NCBI GenBank assembly: GCA_018829465.1
Contig: JAHJTN010000012.1
Coordinates: forward strand, 62,001-126,000
Origin: Bacteroidota bacterium
GTDB taxonomy: Bacteria > Bacteroidota > Bacteroidia > Flavobacteriales > Flavobacteriaceae
DNA length: 64,000 bases
Direction: 5' to 3'
Positions within the stretch are counted from its first letter, which is position 1. Every line of letters starts with the position of its first letter. Of this stretch, positions 1 to 9,190 are shown in pieces. Under the pieces are notes generated by a model. The model was given only the letters and a program-made list of their open reading frames with translations. It was not told the origin of the DNA and made no database searches. The translations under genes were made by a program, and so were the position numbers.

Positions 1-194
1 CGTATTTGACCACGGATATCGTTAAAATTATATTGGCTAAACAACTCAAATCCAGGCTCACAACACATCGGATATTTCAAATTAAAAAAGGCATTGCCAT
101 ACTGCTCATCTTCTTTGGAATGCTGCTAATGGCTCAGGCTTTTTTTCCGGAAAATTCCCACAAACTGGAGAAAGTGATGGAACGGGTTGAGTAA
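1..194 (+). CDS. LysE/RhtB-family exporter, C-terminal fragment (cut by window edge)
   Basis: The reading frame is open to the left edge, so this is the last 64 or so codons of a gene that begins outside the window. An in-frame TTG at position 6 is not a convincing start, because the codon before it is also open and the segment looks like a protein tail. It has a basic amphipathic stretch (residues IILAKQLKSRL) followed by one hydrophobic helix (about GIAILLIFFGMLLMAQAFF) and a short charged tail. This pattern matches the end of LysE-type amino-acid/metabolite exporters of the inner membrane. The assignment rests on a short piece, so the substrate cannot be stated. Confidence 0.55.
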   Translation, partial: YLTTDIVKIILAKQLKSRLTTHRIFQIKKGIAILLIFFGMLLMAQAFFPENSHKLEKVMERVE

Positions 195-479
195 AACTTT
201 TGAAAGTTGTAATTGAGCTTATACCGCTATGAACTACCAAGCTTCTATATAAACATTTAGTAAGCTGAAATTCAAAAAATGTTTGTGCATTTCTGAAAAA
301 TAATCTGATAAAATAACTTCATCGCGATAGCTTTTTTTAGGTTGACCGCAGCCTAAACTACGCTGTGACTTCGCTACCGGATTCGGTGCTGTATGAGAAA
401 AAAACACTTGAATTTTTCAGTCTTTTTTTCCTATAGAAATACAGTATCTTTGCGCAAAATTGTCTGTGAACAAAGATTT
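195..479. other. Intergenic region upstream of lepA
   Basis: About 285 bases without a convincing gene. It carries a short inverted repeat (TTTAGG at about 337-342 against CCTAAA at about 352-357) with no T-run, so I do not call it a terminator. The lepA promoter box lies near its right end. An in-frame extension of lepA starts here at 393 but is rejected, because it would begin upstream of that promoter. Confidence 0.5.
445..452 (+). promoter_or_regulatory. lepA promoter, -7 box
   Basis: TATCTTTG matches the Bacteroidota -7 consensus TAnnTTTG exactly. It lies 27 nt before the ATG at 480, which leaves a leader of about 20 nt. No clear TTTG -33 box is seen at the expected distance; only a T-rich tract is present there. 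The box helps fix the lepA start at 480. Confidence 0.55.
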
Positions 480-2276
480 ATGAAGAACATCCGAAACTTT
501 TGCATTATTGCCCACATAGATCACGGCAAGAGCACTTTGGCAGATCGCTTGCTCGACGCGACAGGCTCTGTTACCGCACGCGAAAAACAAGAACAGTTGC
601 TGGACAATATGGACTTGGAACGCGAACGCGGCATCACCATCAAGAGCCACGCCATCCAAATGGATTACGAGTACAAGGGCGAAAAGTACATCCTCAATTT
701 GATTGACACCCCGGGGCACGTCGATTTTTCCTACGAAGTATCGCGCTCCATAGCCGCTTGCGAAGGTGCCTTACTGATTGTGGATGCTGCACAAAGCATT
801 CAAGCACAGACAATATCAAATTTATACCTCGCTCTCGAACACGATTTGGAAATCATCCCGGTGCTCAATAAGATAGACTTGCCCAGTGCCAATCCGGAAG
901 AAGTAACAGACGATATAGTAGAAATGTTGGGTTGCAAAGCAGAAGATGTCATTCACGCCAGCGGAAAGACAGGCTTTGGGGTAGAAAATATTTTAGCCGC
1001 CATCATTGAAAAAATACCGGCACCCAAAGGCGACCCCAATGCACCCCTGCAGGCATTGATTTTTGATTCGGTTTACAACCCGTTTAGAGGCGTGGAAACC
1101 TATTTTAGAATCATGAACGGCGAAATCAGAAAAGGGCAAAAAATCAAGTTCATGGCCACAGGCAATACGTATTTTGCCGATGAAGTGGGCACGCTTAAAT
1201 TGGTACAACATCCCAAAGAAATTGTCCGCACAGGCGATGTGGGTTATATCATCACCGGCATCAAAGATGCGCGTGAAGTAAAAGTCGGCGATACCATCAC
1301 ATTGGCAGAAAGACCTTGCCAGAAGTCGATAGAAGGTTTTGAAAACGTAAAACCGATGGTTTTTGCAGGAATTTATCCGGTGGATACAGAAGATTATGAA
1401 GACCTGCGCTCTGCGATGGAAAAATTGCAACTCAACGATGCCTCTTTGGTTTTCCTGCCCGAAAGCTCAGCCGCTTTGGGCTTTGGTTTCCGTTGCGGGT
1501 TTCTCGGCATGCTTCACATGGAAATTGTACAGGAAAGGCTCGAACGAGAATTTGACATGAGCGTCATCACAACAGTGCCCAACGTTTCCTACCACGCTTT
1601 TACCAAGAAAAATCCGGATCAAATCATCGTAGTCAACAACCCGTCCGATTTGCCCGATCCTTCCAGTCTGGACCGCGTTGAAGAACCCTACATCAAAGCC
1701 GTAATCATCACAAAATCTGATTTTGTAGGCAATGTGATGTCGCTTTGTATTGAAAAAAGAGGCATCATCACCAACCAAACCTACCTGACGCCTGAGCGTG
1801 TCGAACTCTGTTTTGACATGCCGTTGTCCGAAATTGTATTCGATTTTTACGACCGGCTCAAAACCATTTCCAAAGGCTATGCTTCTTTTGATTATTCACC
1901 CATTGGAATGCGTGAATCTAAATTGGTAAAAGTGGATATTCTTCTCAATTCGCAACCTGTGGATGCGCTTTCTTCGCTGTTGCACGTAGGCAACGCACAC
2001 CACATTGGTAAAAAAATGTGTGAGAAGCTTCGAGAACTCATTCCCCGCCAGCAATTTGATATTCCAATCCAGGCTGCCATCGGAGCTAAAATTATTTCGC
2101 GCGAAACCATCAAGGCGCTGCGCAAAGACGTGACTGCAAAATGCTACGGCGGTGATATATCGCGAAAGCGAAAGTTGCTTGAAAAGCAGAAAAAAGGAAA
2201 AAAACGCATGCGCCAAGTCGGCAATGTTGAAATCCCTCAAGAAGCCTTTATGGCGGTGTTAAAGCTGAATGATTAA
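480..2276 (+). CDS. lepA: Elongation factor 4 (LepA), ribosome back-translocase GTPase
   Basis: LepA is a translational GTPase that acts on ribosomes, with a proposed role in back-translocation or initiation. From the ATG at 480 it has 598 residues, the usual family length. The G domain is clear: P-loop AHIDHGKST at 11-19, the switch region with RGITI near 50-54, DTPGH at 76-80 and NKID at 130-133. EF-G-like domains III and V and the lysine-rich LepA C-terminal domain (ending near [20 protein letters not shown]) follow. The frame stays open up to 393, but those 29 extra residues do not resemble LepA and contain the promoter box, so 480 is chosen. Its stop codon overlaps the stop of the convergent antiporter gene by 2 nt. 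Confidence 0.97.
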   Translation: MKNIRNFCIIAHIDHGKSTLADRLLDATGSVTAREKQEQLLDNMDLERERGITIKSHAIQMDYEYKGEKYILNLIDTPGHVDFSYEVSRSIAACEGALLIVDAAQSIQAQTISNLYLALEHDLEIIPVLNKIDLPSANPEEVTDDIVEMLGCKAEDVIHASGKTGFGVENILAAIIEKIPAPKGDPNAPLQALIFDSVYNPFRGVETYFRIMNGEIRKGQKIKFMATGNTYFADEVGTLKLVQHPKEIVRTGDVGYIITGIKDAREVKVGDTITLAERPCQKSIEGFENVKPMVFAGIYPVDTEDYEDLRSAMEKLQLNDASLVFLPESSAALGFGFRCGFLGMLHMEIVQERLEREFDMSVITTVPNVSYHAFTKKNPDQIIVVNNPSDLPDPSSLDRVEEPYIKAVIITKSDFVGNVMSLCIEKRGIITNQTYLTPERVELCFDMPLSEIVFDFYDRLKTISKGYASFDYSPIGMRESKLVKVDILLNSQPVDALSSLLHVGNAHHIGKKMCEKLRELIPRQQFDIPIQAAIGAKIISRETIKALRKDVTAKCYGGDISRKRKLLEKQKKGKKRMRQVGNVEIPQEAFMAVLKLND

Positions 2277-4126
2277 GCAGGCATATCCAACTGAACGGCC
2301 GGCAACACATCATCTTTAAGTGGTTTTCCTATGTAGATGAGCCTAAAACCTTTTTCAACTTCAAGGGGATCGGCAGCAGTGAGCAAATGATAATTGTTTT
2401 TGAGATCCTTTAGCAATATAGGAATCCTTTCGTTTGATTGTGTCATATCGCGTTTGAGCTGTTGAAAATGACGTGTTGATTCTACTTCTACTTCAAGCAC
2501 ATACGGATTTTCAACACAGATATCCATAAATTTTCTGTAATCGGCCGTGTCCGAAACCAATCCCTGCTTTACAATTTTTTTAGGATTGTTGATTTCTTCC
2601 GGTGTGATGAGCCTATAAGAGCCGTGCTCGCCAAACTGCTTTTTGTATTTGTTGATAGCAAACGTATTTACTTCATTGCTGCCGGTGAGTGCTAAGAGGA
2701 ATCCGACGTCGCTGAGTTCTATGTCCTGCGTCAAATCGTCTTCGTATATGTTGGATTCGAAGGCGTAAATACCCATTTTTTTGGCCTTTTCTATATTCAC
2801 CTTGTTGCTGTCCAACATCACCACATGTCTGCCATTTTTAGTTAGGTAGGATCCGATAAGTCGGGATATTTTGTTGGCGCCAACTATTAAAACACCCCCC
2901 GAAATTTTCAGGTAAATATTTAGGAATTTAGCCAACGGTCTTGCGGTAGTAGCATTGAGAAACACCGTGCCCAACACTATCAAAAAAACCAAGGGGGTGA
3001 TGTATGCCGCACCTTCTATGTTTTGTGCACTAAGTTCCAAACCAAAAAGCGATGCAATGCCCGCCGCGACAATACCACGTGGGCCGACCCAACTCACAAA
3101 GAGTTTTTCATTGGTCTTTAAGTCGGAACCCCATGTGCTCAAAAACACAACCAAAGGGCGAAGGATGAGAATCACAATCAAAAAAAGCACCAGCGATTTG
3201 ACATTGTAAACCAACAACATGTCCGCTATGTTGATGTTGGCAGCCAAAAGAATAAATAAAATGGAAATCAGCAACACGCTAAGCGATTCTTTAAAGTGAA
3301 GCAATTCTTTGATGTTGGGTAGGTTGATGTTTGCCAACACCATGCCCATCACCACTACAGACAAGAGGCCGGATTCGTGTGCAAAAAGATCTGAAACCAC
3401 AAAAACACCCAACACCGCAGCCAGTGAAAATACGTTCATTAAATATTTTGGAATGGCATCTTTTTTAATGAGAAAAAACATCACATAGGCCGATGAAACG
3501 CCAATGCTGACACCGGTCAACAGGGTTTTGCCGAATTCTGCAAATATATTGATGTCTTCATTTCCCCTGGCACCTACCAAGATAAATTCAAACACCAAGA
3601 CGGCAATTAATGCACCAATGGGGTCGATAAGGATTCCTTCCCATTTCAGAATAGCAGAAATGTTTTTCTTCATGGGAATGTTTCGCAAAATGGGAGAAAT
3701 AACTGTTGGCCCGGTTACAATAATTAAAGACGCAAACAAAAATGATATAGACCAATCCAACGAAAAAATAAAATGTGCCGCCACACCGGCGCCAAAAAAA
3801 GTAATTACAGAGCCCAATATGATAAGTTTCAAAATGGATGGCCCTACCTTAAAGACCTCTTCTTTTTTAAGTGTCAAACTTCCTTCAAAAAGAATGATGC
3901 TGATGGCCAAAGAGACAAAACTAAATAACCGATCGCCAGGAAAAAGTCCGTTGGTGCCATTCCAAATGGGTTCAATCCATTTGCTGCCGTCGTCGGTAAA
4001 CAATGTAGATATTGGCCCTACCGCCAATCCAATCATCAGAAGTGGCAATATGGCAGGCAACTTTGCCTTCCAAGCAACCCACTGCGCCAAAATTCCAAAA
4101 ATCACAATACTGCCTAATTCAACCAT
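2273..4126 (-). CDS. Na+(K+)/H+ antiporter, CPA1 type, with TrkA-N/RCK-like domain
   Basis: An inner-membrane cation/proton exchanger. The first 400 or so residues are almost entirely hydrophobic helices typical of the Na+/H+ exchanger domain. A cytoplasmic Rossmann-type TrkA-N domain follows, with the nucleotide-binding pattern [19 protein letters not shown] and an acidic strand end (VVMLDS), and then a C-terminal regulatory tail. I start at the ATG at 4126 (617 aa), since [10 protein letters not shown] begins the first membrane helix. The frame extends to 4183, but the extra residues are polar and a near-consensus promoter box (TATCTTTA, minus strand, 4161-4168) lies inside them. The ion specificity (Na+ or K+) cannot be told from sequence. 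It converges on lepA. Confidence 0.85.
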   Translation of the reverse strand: MVELGSIVIFGILAQWVAWKAKLPAILPLLMIGLAVGPISTLFTDDGSKWIEPIWNGTNGLFPGDRLFSFVSLAISIILFEGSLTLKKEEVFKVGPSILKLIILGSVITFFGAGVAAHFIFSLDWSISFLFASLIIVTGPTVISPILRNIPMKKNISAILKWEGILIDPIGALIAVLVFEFILVGARGNEDINIFAEFGKTLLTGVSIGVSSAYVMFFLIKKDAIPKYLMNVFSLAAVLGVFVVSDLFAHESGLLSVVVMGMVLANINLPNIKELLHFKESLSVLLISILFILLAANINIADMLLVYNVKSLVLFLIVILILRPLVVFLSTWGSDLKTNEKLFVSWVGPRGIVAAGIASLFGLELSAQNIEGAAYITPLVFLIVLGTVFLNATTARPLAKFLNIYLKISGGVLIVGANKISRLIGSYLTKNGRHVVMLDSNKVNIEKAKKMGIYAFESNIYEDDLTQDIELSDVGFLLALTGSNEVNTFAINKYKKQFGEHGSYRLITPEEINNPKKIVKQGLVSDTADYRKFMDICVENPYVLEVEVESTRHFQQLKRDMTQSNERIPILLKDLKNNYHLLTAADPLEVEKGFRLIYIGKPLKDDVLPAVQLDMPA

Positions 4127-4277
4127 GTTTATATGAGAAAATTTGAGTTGTTCCCGTTCGTAAAGATATAATTTTGTTAACAATAATATAATTCATTTCA
4201 AACGGATGTCATAACTTTACGAATATTTTTAATTTGCAACACTTTTTCTAAAACATCCAACAAGATATCCTGTTTTT

Positions 4278-5138
4278 GTGAAACTTTATCCTATAGAATC
4301 TCAGAATTTTAAACTAGACGGCGGTGCCATGTTTGGTGTTGTTCCCAAATCGCTTTGGCAGAAAACCAATCCGGCTGATGCCAACAATATGATTGATATT
4401 GCCGCGCGTTGTCTGTTGATTGAAGACGGCAAACGCCTTATTTTGGTAGATACCGGCTTGGGTAATAAGCAAACGGATAAGTTTTTTGGCTACTACCATT
4501 TGTGGGGCGATTACCAGTTGGAAGCATCGCTCAAACAACACGGTTTTCATCCGGATGATATCACCGATGTTTTTTTGACACACCTTCATTTTGACCATTG
4601 TGGTGGAGCGGTTTCCAAAAATCCACAAAGCGGTGTCTTACGACCCAGCTTCAAAAACGCAATGTATTGGAGCAATGCCGATCATTGGCAGTGGGCAACC
4701 CAGCCCAATGCCCGCGAAAAAGCCTCGTTCCTTCCGGAAAATATTTTGCCCATCCAAGAAAGTGGACAGCTGCAAATGATTTCGCCCGATAAAAGTCAAT
4801 TTCTGACCCATGTGCCTGACATCAACCTCTCGGTTTTCTTCGCAGACGGTCATACAGAAAAACAAATGATACCCATAGTGACGTATCAAAATAAAAAAAT
4901 AGCCTTTATGGCCGATTTGTTACCCACCACCGGACACATCCCTTTGCCCTACGTGATGGGCTACGATACACGTCCGTTGCTGACGCTGGCTGAAAAAGAA
5001 ATTTTTCTGAACTACGCCGCCGACCAAGAACTTTTTCTTTTTCTCGAACACGATGCACACCATCAAATGATAACTGTAACTCACACGGATAAAGGCGTCC
5101 GGTTAGACAAGACATATACTTGCGAAGAAATTTTATAA
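4278..5138 (+). CDS. Metallo-beta-lactamase-fold hydrolase
   Basis: A 286-residue cytoplasmic-looking protein of the metallo-beta-lactamase superfamily. The zinc-binding motif THLHFDH is at residues 101-107 (H102, H104, D106, H107), and downstream HTE and EHDAHH elements can supply the remaining ligands. The start is a GTG at 4278: the residues from it (MKLYPIES..KLDGGAMFG) form the expected first strands, while the next ATG would remove them. It overlaps no neighbour and ends 6 nt before the S8 peptidase gene, so the two are probably co-transcribed. Members of this clan include lactonases, glyoxalases and phosphodiesterases, and the substrate is not predictable here. Confidence 0.85.
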   Translation: MKLYPIESQNFKLDGGAMFGVVPKSLWQKTNPADANNMIDIAARCLLIEDGKRLILVDTGLGNKQTDKFFGYYHLWGDYQLEASLKQHGFHPDDITDVFLTHLHFDHCGGAVSKNPQSGVLRPSFKNAMYWSNADHWQWATQPNAREKASFLPENILPIQESGQLQMISPDKSQFLTHVPDINLSVFFADGHTEKQMIPIVTYQNKKIAFMADLLPTTGHIPLPYVMGYDTRPLLTLAEKEIFLNYAADQELFLFLEHDAHHQMITVTHTDKGVRLDKTYTCEEIL

Positions 5139-5144
5139 ATTTTA

Positions 5145-6827
5145 ATGATTCAAATACTTATGAAAACCGTTGCTAAACTTTTTTATTTTGTCGCTTTCCT
5201 TTGGTTGCTTCAAAGCTGTGGGAGTGTGCCCGCAATTCTTTCTACACCCATTCAAAACATAGACAACACACCTATAAAAACCACTGAGATACCGGAAAAT
5301 GACCTCAAAAGGTGGAACCAACTCGATTTGGTTTCAGACACCATTCCCGGTATGAGCGTGGACAAAGCCTACATCGAAATTTTGGGCAACCTCAAGGGCC
5401 AAAAAGTCATTGTTGCTGTCGTAGATTCGGGGGTTGACATCAACCACGAAGATTTAAAAGCAGTTATTTGGACAAACAAAGATGAAATTCCAAACAACGG
5501 TAAAGACGATGACAAAAACGGCTATGTTGACGATGTGCATGGCTGGAATTTTTTGGGAAAATCTATACACGAAACCTTGGAAATGACCCGTGTGGTTCGC
5601 CGATACAAAACGCGGTTTGAAGGCAAAACAGAAAGCCAAATTTCTGCACAAGACAAGGCAGATTATGCCGATTATGAAAGGGCTAAAGCCACCTTGGAGA
5701 CAAAAATTAAAGAACTGCAAGGCCCCAAACAACAGTTAGACTTTATCGTGGCGGCAGAGCAAACCCTCAAAGATGCTTTGGATAAAGAATCTTTCACAAA
5801 AGAAGATGTGCAAAACCTGAAATCTCAAGACAACCAGGTTTTACAAGCGCGCAATGTTTTTATGCAGATATTGTCAAGATCCACCAAAGAAGAATTTGAC
5901 GAAGAGATCAAAAGTTTCAAAGAATATGTTTATGGCCAGCTCAATTACAACTTAAACCTCGAATTTGACGGCCGTGAAGTTGTGGGTGACGATCCTTACA
6001 ACTTTAACGACAGAAACTACGGCGACAACGACGTAACCGGCCCGAGTGAAGACAAAGAAGACATTAAACACGGCACGCATGTAGCCGGCATCATTGGTGC
6101 TGTGCGCAATAATGGCATCGGAATGGACGGCGTATCCAATCTGGTTGAAATCATGCCATTGAGAGCTGTTCCGGACGGAGATGAATATGACAAAGATATT
6201 GCCCTAGCCATTCGCTATGCAGTTGACAACGGCGCCAAAGTTATCAATGCCAGCTTTGGCAAAGCTTTTTCTCCAAACCGCGAATGGGTGGATGATGCAC
6301 TCAAATATGCTGCTTCAAAAGATGTTTTATTTGTGCATGCTGCCGGAAACGACGGCCTAGATCTGGACGATGCCAAAAGCTATAATTTTCCAAACGATGC
6401 GCCACATGGAAGTACATTAGAATACGCTGATAATGTAATTACCATTGGTGCCATTGGCCCCAAGTACGGAGCAGACATCGTTGCCGGATTTTCCAATTAC
6501 GGAAAAACCCACGTTGATGTATTTGCACCCGGTGTCAAAATTTGGGCAACCACACCCAACAACACCTATGAGTATTTGCAAGGCACTTCCATGGCAGCAC
6601 CTGCAATTGCCGGGTTGGCTGCTTTAATCCGCGCCTATTTTCCAAAACTAACCGCTTCTCAGGTCAAGAAAATTATCATGGATTCCGGTTTACCCATCAA
6701 CCAAGTCGTAGTGGTTCCGGAGAGCGATGATACCAAACCCTTTGCAGAACTTTCCAGATCGGGCAAAATAGCCAACGCATACAACGCGCTCATTCTGGCC
6801 AGTCAAGTATCGCGTGGACTTAAATAA
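5145..6827 (+). CDS. Subtilisin-like (S8) serine peptidase, lipoprotein
   Basis: A secreted or envelope-anchored subtilase. The N-terminus has a hydrophobic helix followed by the lipobox LQSCG, so Cys25 would be lipidated (counted from the ATG at 5145; an in-frame ATG at 5160 is equally possible). The catalytic triad is visible: Asp94 in VVDSGVD, His309 in HGTH and Ser482 in GTSMAAP, with oxyanion Asn402. The Asp and His are 215 residues apart against about 30-35 in subtilisin. The extra segment (about 130-300) is highly charged and partly coiled-coil in character. It lies 6 nt after the MBL-fold gene and is followed by the M1 peptidase gene, in a run of exported peptidases. Confidence 0.92.
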   Translation: MIQILMKTVAKLFYFVAFLWLLQSCGSVPAILSTPIQNIDNTPIKTTEIPENDLKRWNQLDLVSDTIPGMSVDKAYIEILGNLKGQKVIVAVVDSGVDINHEDLKAVIWTNKDEIPNNGKDDDKNGYVDDVHGWNFLGKSIHETLEMTRVVRRYKTRFEGKTESQISAQDKADYADYERAKATLETKIKELQGPKQQLDFIVAAEQTLKDALDKESFTKEDVQNLKSQDNQVLQARNVFMQILSRSTKEEFDEEIKSFKEYVYGQLNYNLNLEFDGREVVGDDPYNFNDRNYGDNDVTGPSEDKEDIKHGTHVAGIIGAVRNNGIGMDGVSNLVEIMPLRAVPDGDEYDKDIALAIRYAVDNGAKVINASFGKAFSPNREWVDDALKYAASKDVLFVHAAGNDGLDLDDAKSYNFPNDAPHGSTLEYADNVITIGAIGPKYGADIVAGFSNYGKTHVDVFAPGVKIWATTPNNTYEYLQGTSMAAPAIAGLAALIRAYFPKLTASQVKKIIMDSGLPINQVVVVPESDDTKPFAELSRSGKIANAYNALILASQVSRGLK

Positions 6828-6900
6828 TCGCAATATTTAATCCTGAAACTCACAGCCTATGTGAGTGCTTAAAAGATTTAAAAACAAACACTTAAAACCC

Positions 6901-8718
6901 ATGAAACAAGCAGCTATTTACATTTTTCTAATTGTCAGCATTTTATCCGGACAGGTTGTGTTTGGCCAGTACGGATATTGGCAACAGAAGGCAGATTATA
7001 AAATGGACGTCAATATGGATGTCAAAACCTTTAAATACACGGGAACTCAAACCCTGGTATATACAAACAACTCGCCCGACACGCTAAAACAGGTTTTTTA
7101 CCACTTGTTTTTCAATGCATTCCAACCCGGTAGTGAGATGGATGTAAGATCACGCACCATTGCCGACCCGGACGATCGGGTGGCAGACAGAATCAGCAAG
7201 CTGTCTGAAAGCGAAATTGGCTACCTCAAAGTAGGTACACTCACCCAAGACGGGAAAAAGGCTATGCACAAAACCGTGGGCACAATTCTACAAGTGATGT
7301 TGCCCAAACCCATTTTGCCCGGCCAAAGCACAACTTTTGCGCTGGATTTTGAAGGACAAGTACCCGTTCAGATTCGCCGTTCGGGGCGAGACAATGCGGA
7401 AGGCGTGGCGCTCTCTATGGTTCAGTGGTATCCGAAAATGGCAGAATACGATTTTGAAGGATGGCATCCCAATCCATATCTAGGTCGCGAATTTCACGGC
7501 GTATGGGGTAATTTTGATGTAAAACTCACTTTAGACCAAAGCTATGTAGTGGGTGCTAGCGGATATATCCAAAATCCGGATGAAGTTGGACACGGATACG
7601 GCAAAACATCCAAACCCAAAAACGGCAAACTCACTTGGCATTTTGTGGCACCCGATGTACACGATTTTGCTTGGGCAGCCGACCCCGATTTTATACACGA
7701 TACCTATCCGGGTCCTAATGGAGTGACGCTGCATTTTTTGTATCAAGATGACCCTAGTATCAAAGAAAACTGGGAAAAACTTCAGCCCAAAACTGCTGAA
7801 GTCATGCAGTATTTCAACGAACACGTTGGCCCTTATCCGTACAAGCAGTATTCCGTGATACAAGGCGGCGATGGCGGTATGGAATACGCCATGCTTACGC
7901 TGATTACCGGTAAGAGAAATTTTGGCAGCTTGGTCGGTGTCACGGCGCACGAATTGGCGCATTCTTGGTTTCAGTTTATTTTGGCATCCAACGAAAGCAA
8001 GCACGAATGGATGGATGAAGGTTTCACCTCGTATATTTCCGGCGAAGCCATGAACAAAGTGATGGGTAGAAATGTAGAAAACCCACACGAAAACGCTTAC
8101 AAAGGCTATGTGCGTCTGGCTACTTCCGGACGGGAAAAGCCACAAACCACCCATGCAGACCGCTACGAAACAAACTTTGCCTACGGAGTGACAGCCTACA
8201 GCAAAGGCGCTATTTTTCTTCACCAATTAGGCTATGTTATCGGAAAAGAAAACCTTCAAAAAACTTTAAAGCGATATTACAGCGAATTCAAATTTAAACA
8301 TCCCACGCCCAACGACATTAAAAGAGTGGCCGAAAAAGTATCAGGATTACAACTCGATTGGTATTTGACCGATTGGACACAAACAACAAATACCATTGAC
8401 TATGCAGTCAAATCTATAGAAACCGTGAACGGCAAATCGAGCGTTGTTCTTGAGCGCAAAGGTCTAATGCCAATGCCGTTAGATTTAAAAATAACCTACG
8501 CCGACGGATCTGTAGAAAACTTTTATGTACCGCTACGTATGATGTATGGCAGCAAACCCGAAAGCAAAAAGATGAAAATCCTAGCCGATTGGGCATGGGC
8601 CTATCCCAACTACAACTTTGAAGGAAGCAATGGTAAAAAAATAGTCAAAGTGGAAATAGATCCCAGCCAAAGGATGGCAGATATCGATAGAACAAACAAC
8701 CAACTCACGGCTCAATAG
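6901..8718 (+). CDS. M1-family zinc metallopeptidase (aminopeptidase N-like), secreted
   Basis: A 605-residue gluzincin. The zinc site HELAH is at residues 350-354, with the third ligand Glu373 in EWMDEGF (18 residues between, as in M1 enzymes). Upstream GGMEYA (the GAMEN-equivalent exopeptidase motif) binds the substrate N-terminus. I start at the ATG at 6901, which opens a good signal peptide (MKQAAIYIFLIVSIL..VVFGQ); the frame extends to a GTG at 6865 but would only add basic residues before the signal peptide. The protein is probably periplasmic or exported. It lies between the S8 peptidase gene and rnpA. It lacks the large C-terminal helical domain of E. coli PepN, as is common for the shorter Bacteroidota M1 enzymes. 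Confidence 0.92.
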   Translation: MKQAAIYIFLIVSILSGQVVFGQYGYWQQKADYKMDVNMDVKTFKYTGTQTLVYTNNSPDTLKQVFYHLFFNAFQPGSEMDVRSRTIADPDDRVADRISKLSESEIGYLKVGTLTQDGKKAMHKTVGTILQVMLPKPILPGQSTTFALDFEGQVPVQIRRSGRDNAEGVALSMVQWYPKMAEYDFEGWHPNPYLGREFHGVWGNFDVKLTLDQSYVVGASGYIQNPDEVGHGYGKTSKPKNGKLTWHFVAPDVHDFAWAADPDFIHDTYPGPNGVTLHFLYQDDPSIKENWEKLQPKTAEVMQYFNEHVGPYPYKQYSVIQGGDGGMEYAMLTLITGKRNFGSLVGVTAHELAHSWFQFILASNESKHEWMDEGFTSYISGEAMNKVMGRNVENPHENAYKGYVRLATSGREKPQTTHADRYETNFAYGVTAYSKGAIFLHQLGYVIGKENLQKTLKRYYSEFKFKHPTPNDIKRVAEKVSGLQLDWYLTDWTQTTNTIDYAVKSIETVNGKSSVVLERKGLMPMPLDLKITYADGSVENFYVPLRMMYGSKPESKKMKILADWAWAYPNYNFEGSNGKKIVKVEIDPSQRMADIDRTNNQLTAQ

Positions 8719-8745
8719 AAACCGCTTCAAGCGGAAGTAAGGCAT

Positions 8746-9129
8746 ATGAATTCCGTTCAAAAACCCCGTTTTACCTATCCTAAAGCAGCCAAACTCAAGT
8801 CGAAATCGGGTATTGACCGTCTGTTTTTGGAGGGCAAATCTCTGTTTGTGTATCCAATTCGCGCCGTCTGTATATTCCATCCAAAAGCTGCCGAAGAAGT
8901 ATCCGTTAAGGTTGGGGTTTCTGTATCTAAAAGACATTTTAAACGCGCCACAGACCGCAACAGAATCAAACGCCTGCTTCGCGAAGCGTATCGACTCAAT
9001 CAAGGATTGGTTCCTGAGCAGAAAACACACGATTTGTCTTGCATGCTGACCTTTATCGGAAAAGAAATGCCGGATTTTAAGACCATTTTTAAAAATGTTG
9101 GCGAAATTTTAAGACAATTGAATCCGTAA
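8746..9129 (+). CDS. rnpA: Ribonuclease P protein component
   Basis: The protein subunit of RNase P, which helps the RNA subunit bind pre-tRNA for 5' end maturation. At 127 residues it is of normal size. It carries the RNR motif ATDRNRIKRLLREAYR at about 68-83 and the preceding strand VKVGVSVSKRHFKRA. In many bacteria rnpA sits beside rpmH and dnaA; here it sits between M1 and S41 peptidase genes, 27 nt after the M1 stop, which suggests shared transcription. Confidence 0.95.
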   Translation: MNSVQKPRFTYPKAAKLKSKSGIDRLFLEGKSLFVYPIRAVCIFHPKAAEEVSVKVGVSVSKRHFKRATDRNRIKRLLREAYRLNQGLVPEQKTHDLSCMLTFIGKEMPDFKTIFKNVGEILRQLNP

Positions 9130-9190
9130 GTGTGTAGATACTAACCAGATTTTGTTATTTTTATAAGCCTTTTACCGGAAGGCATCAAAA

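Noticed and set aside
393-479. N-terminal extension of LepA
   Set aside because: The exact TATCTTTG promoter box lies inside it and the residues do not fit the family; the ATG at 480 is used.
3504-4136. 210-codon plus-strand frame opposite the antiporter
   Set aside because: It is antisense to a clear membrane protein, has low-complexity Met/Lys/Pro-rich content and no family resemblance.
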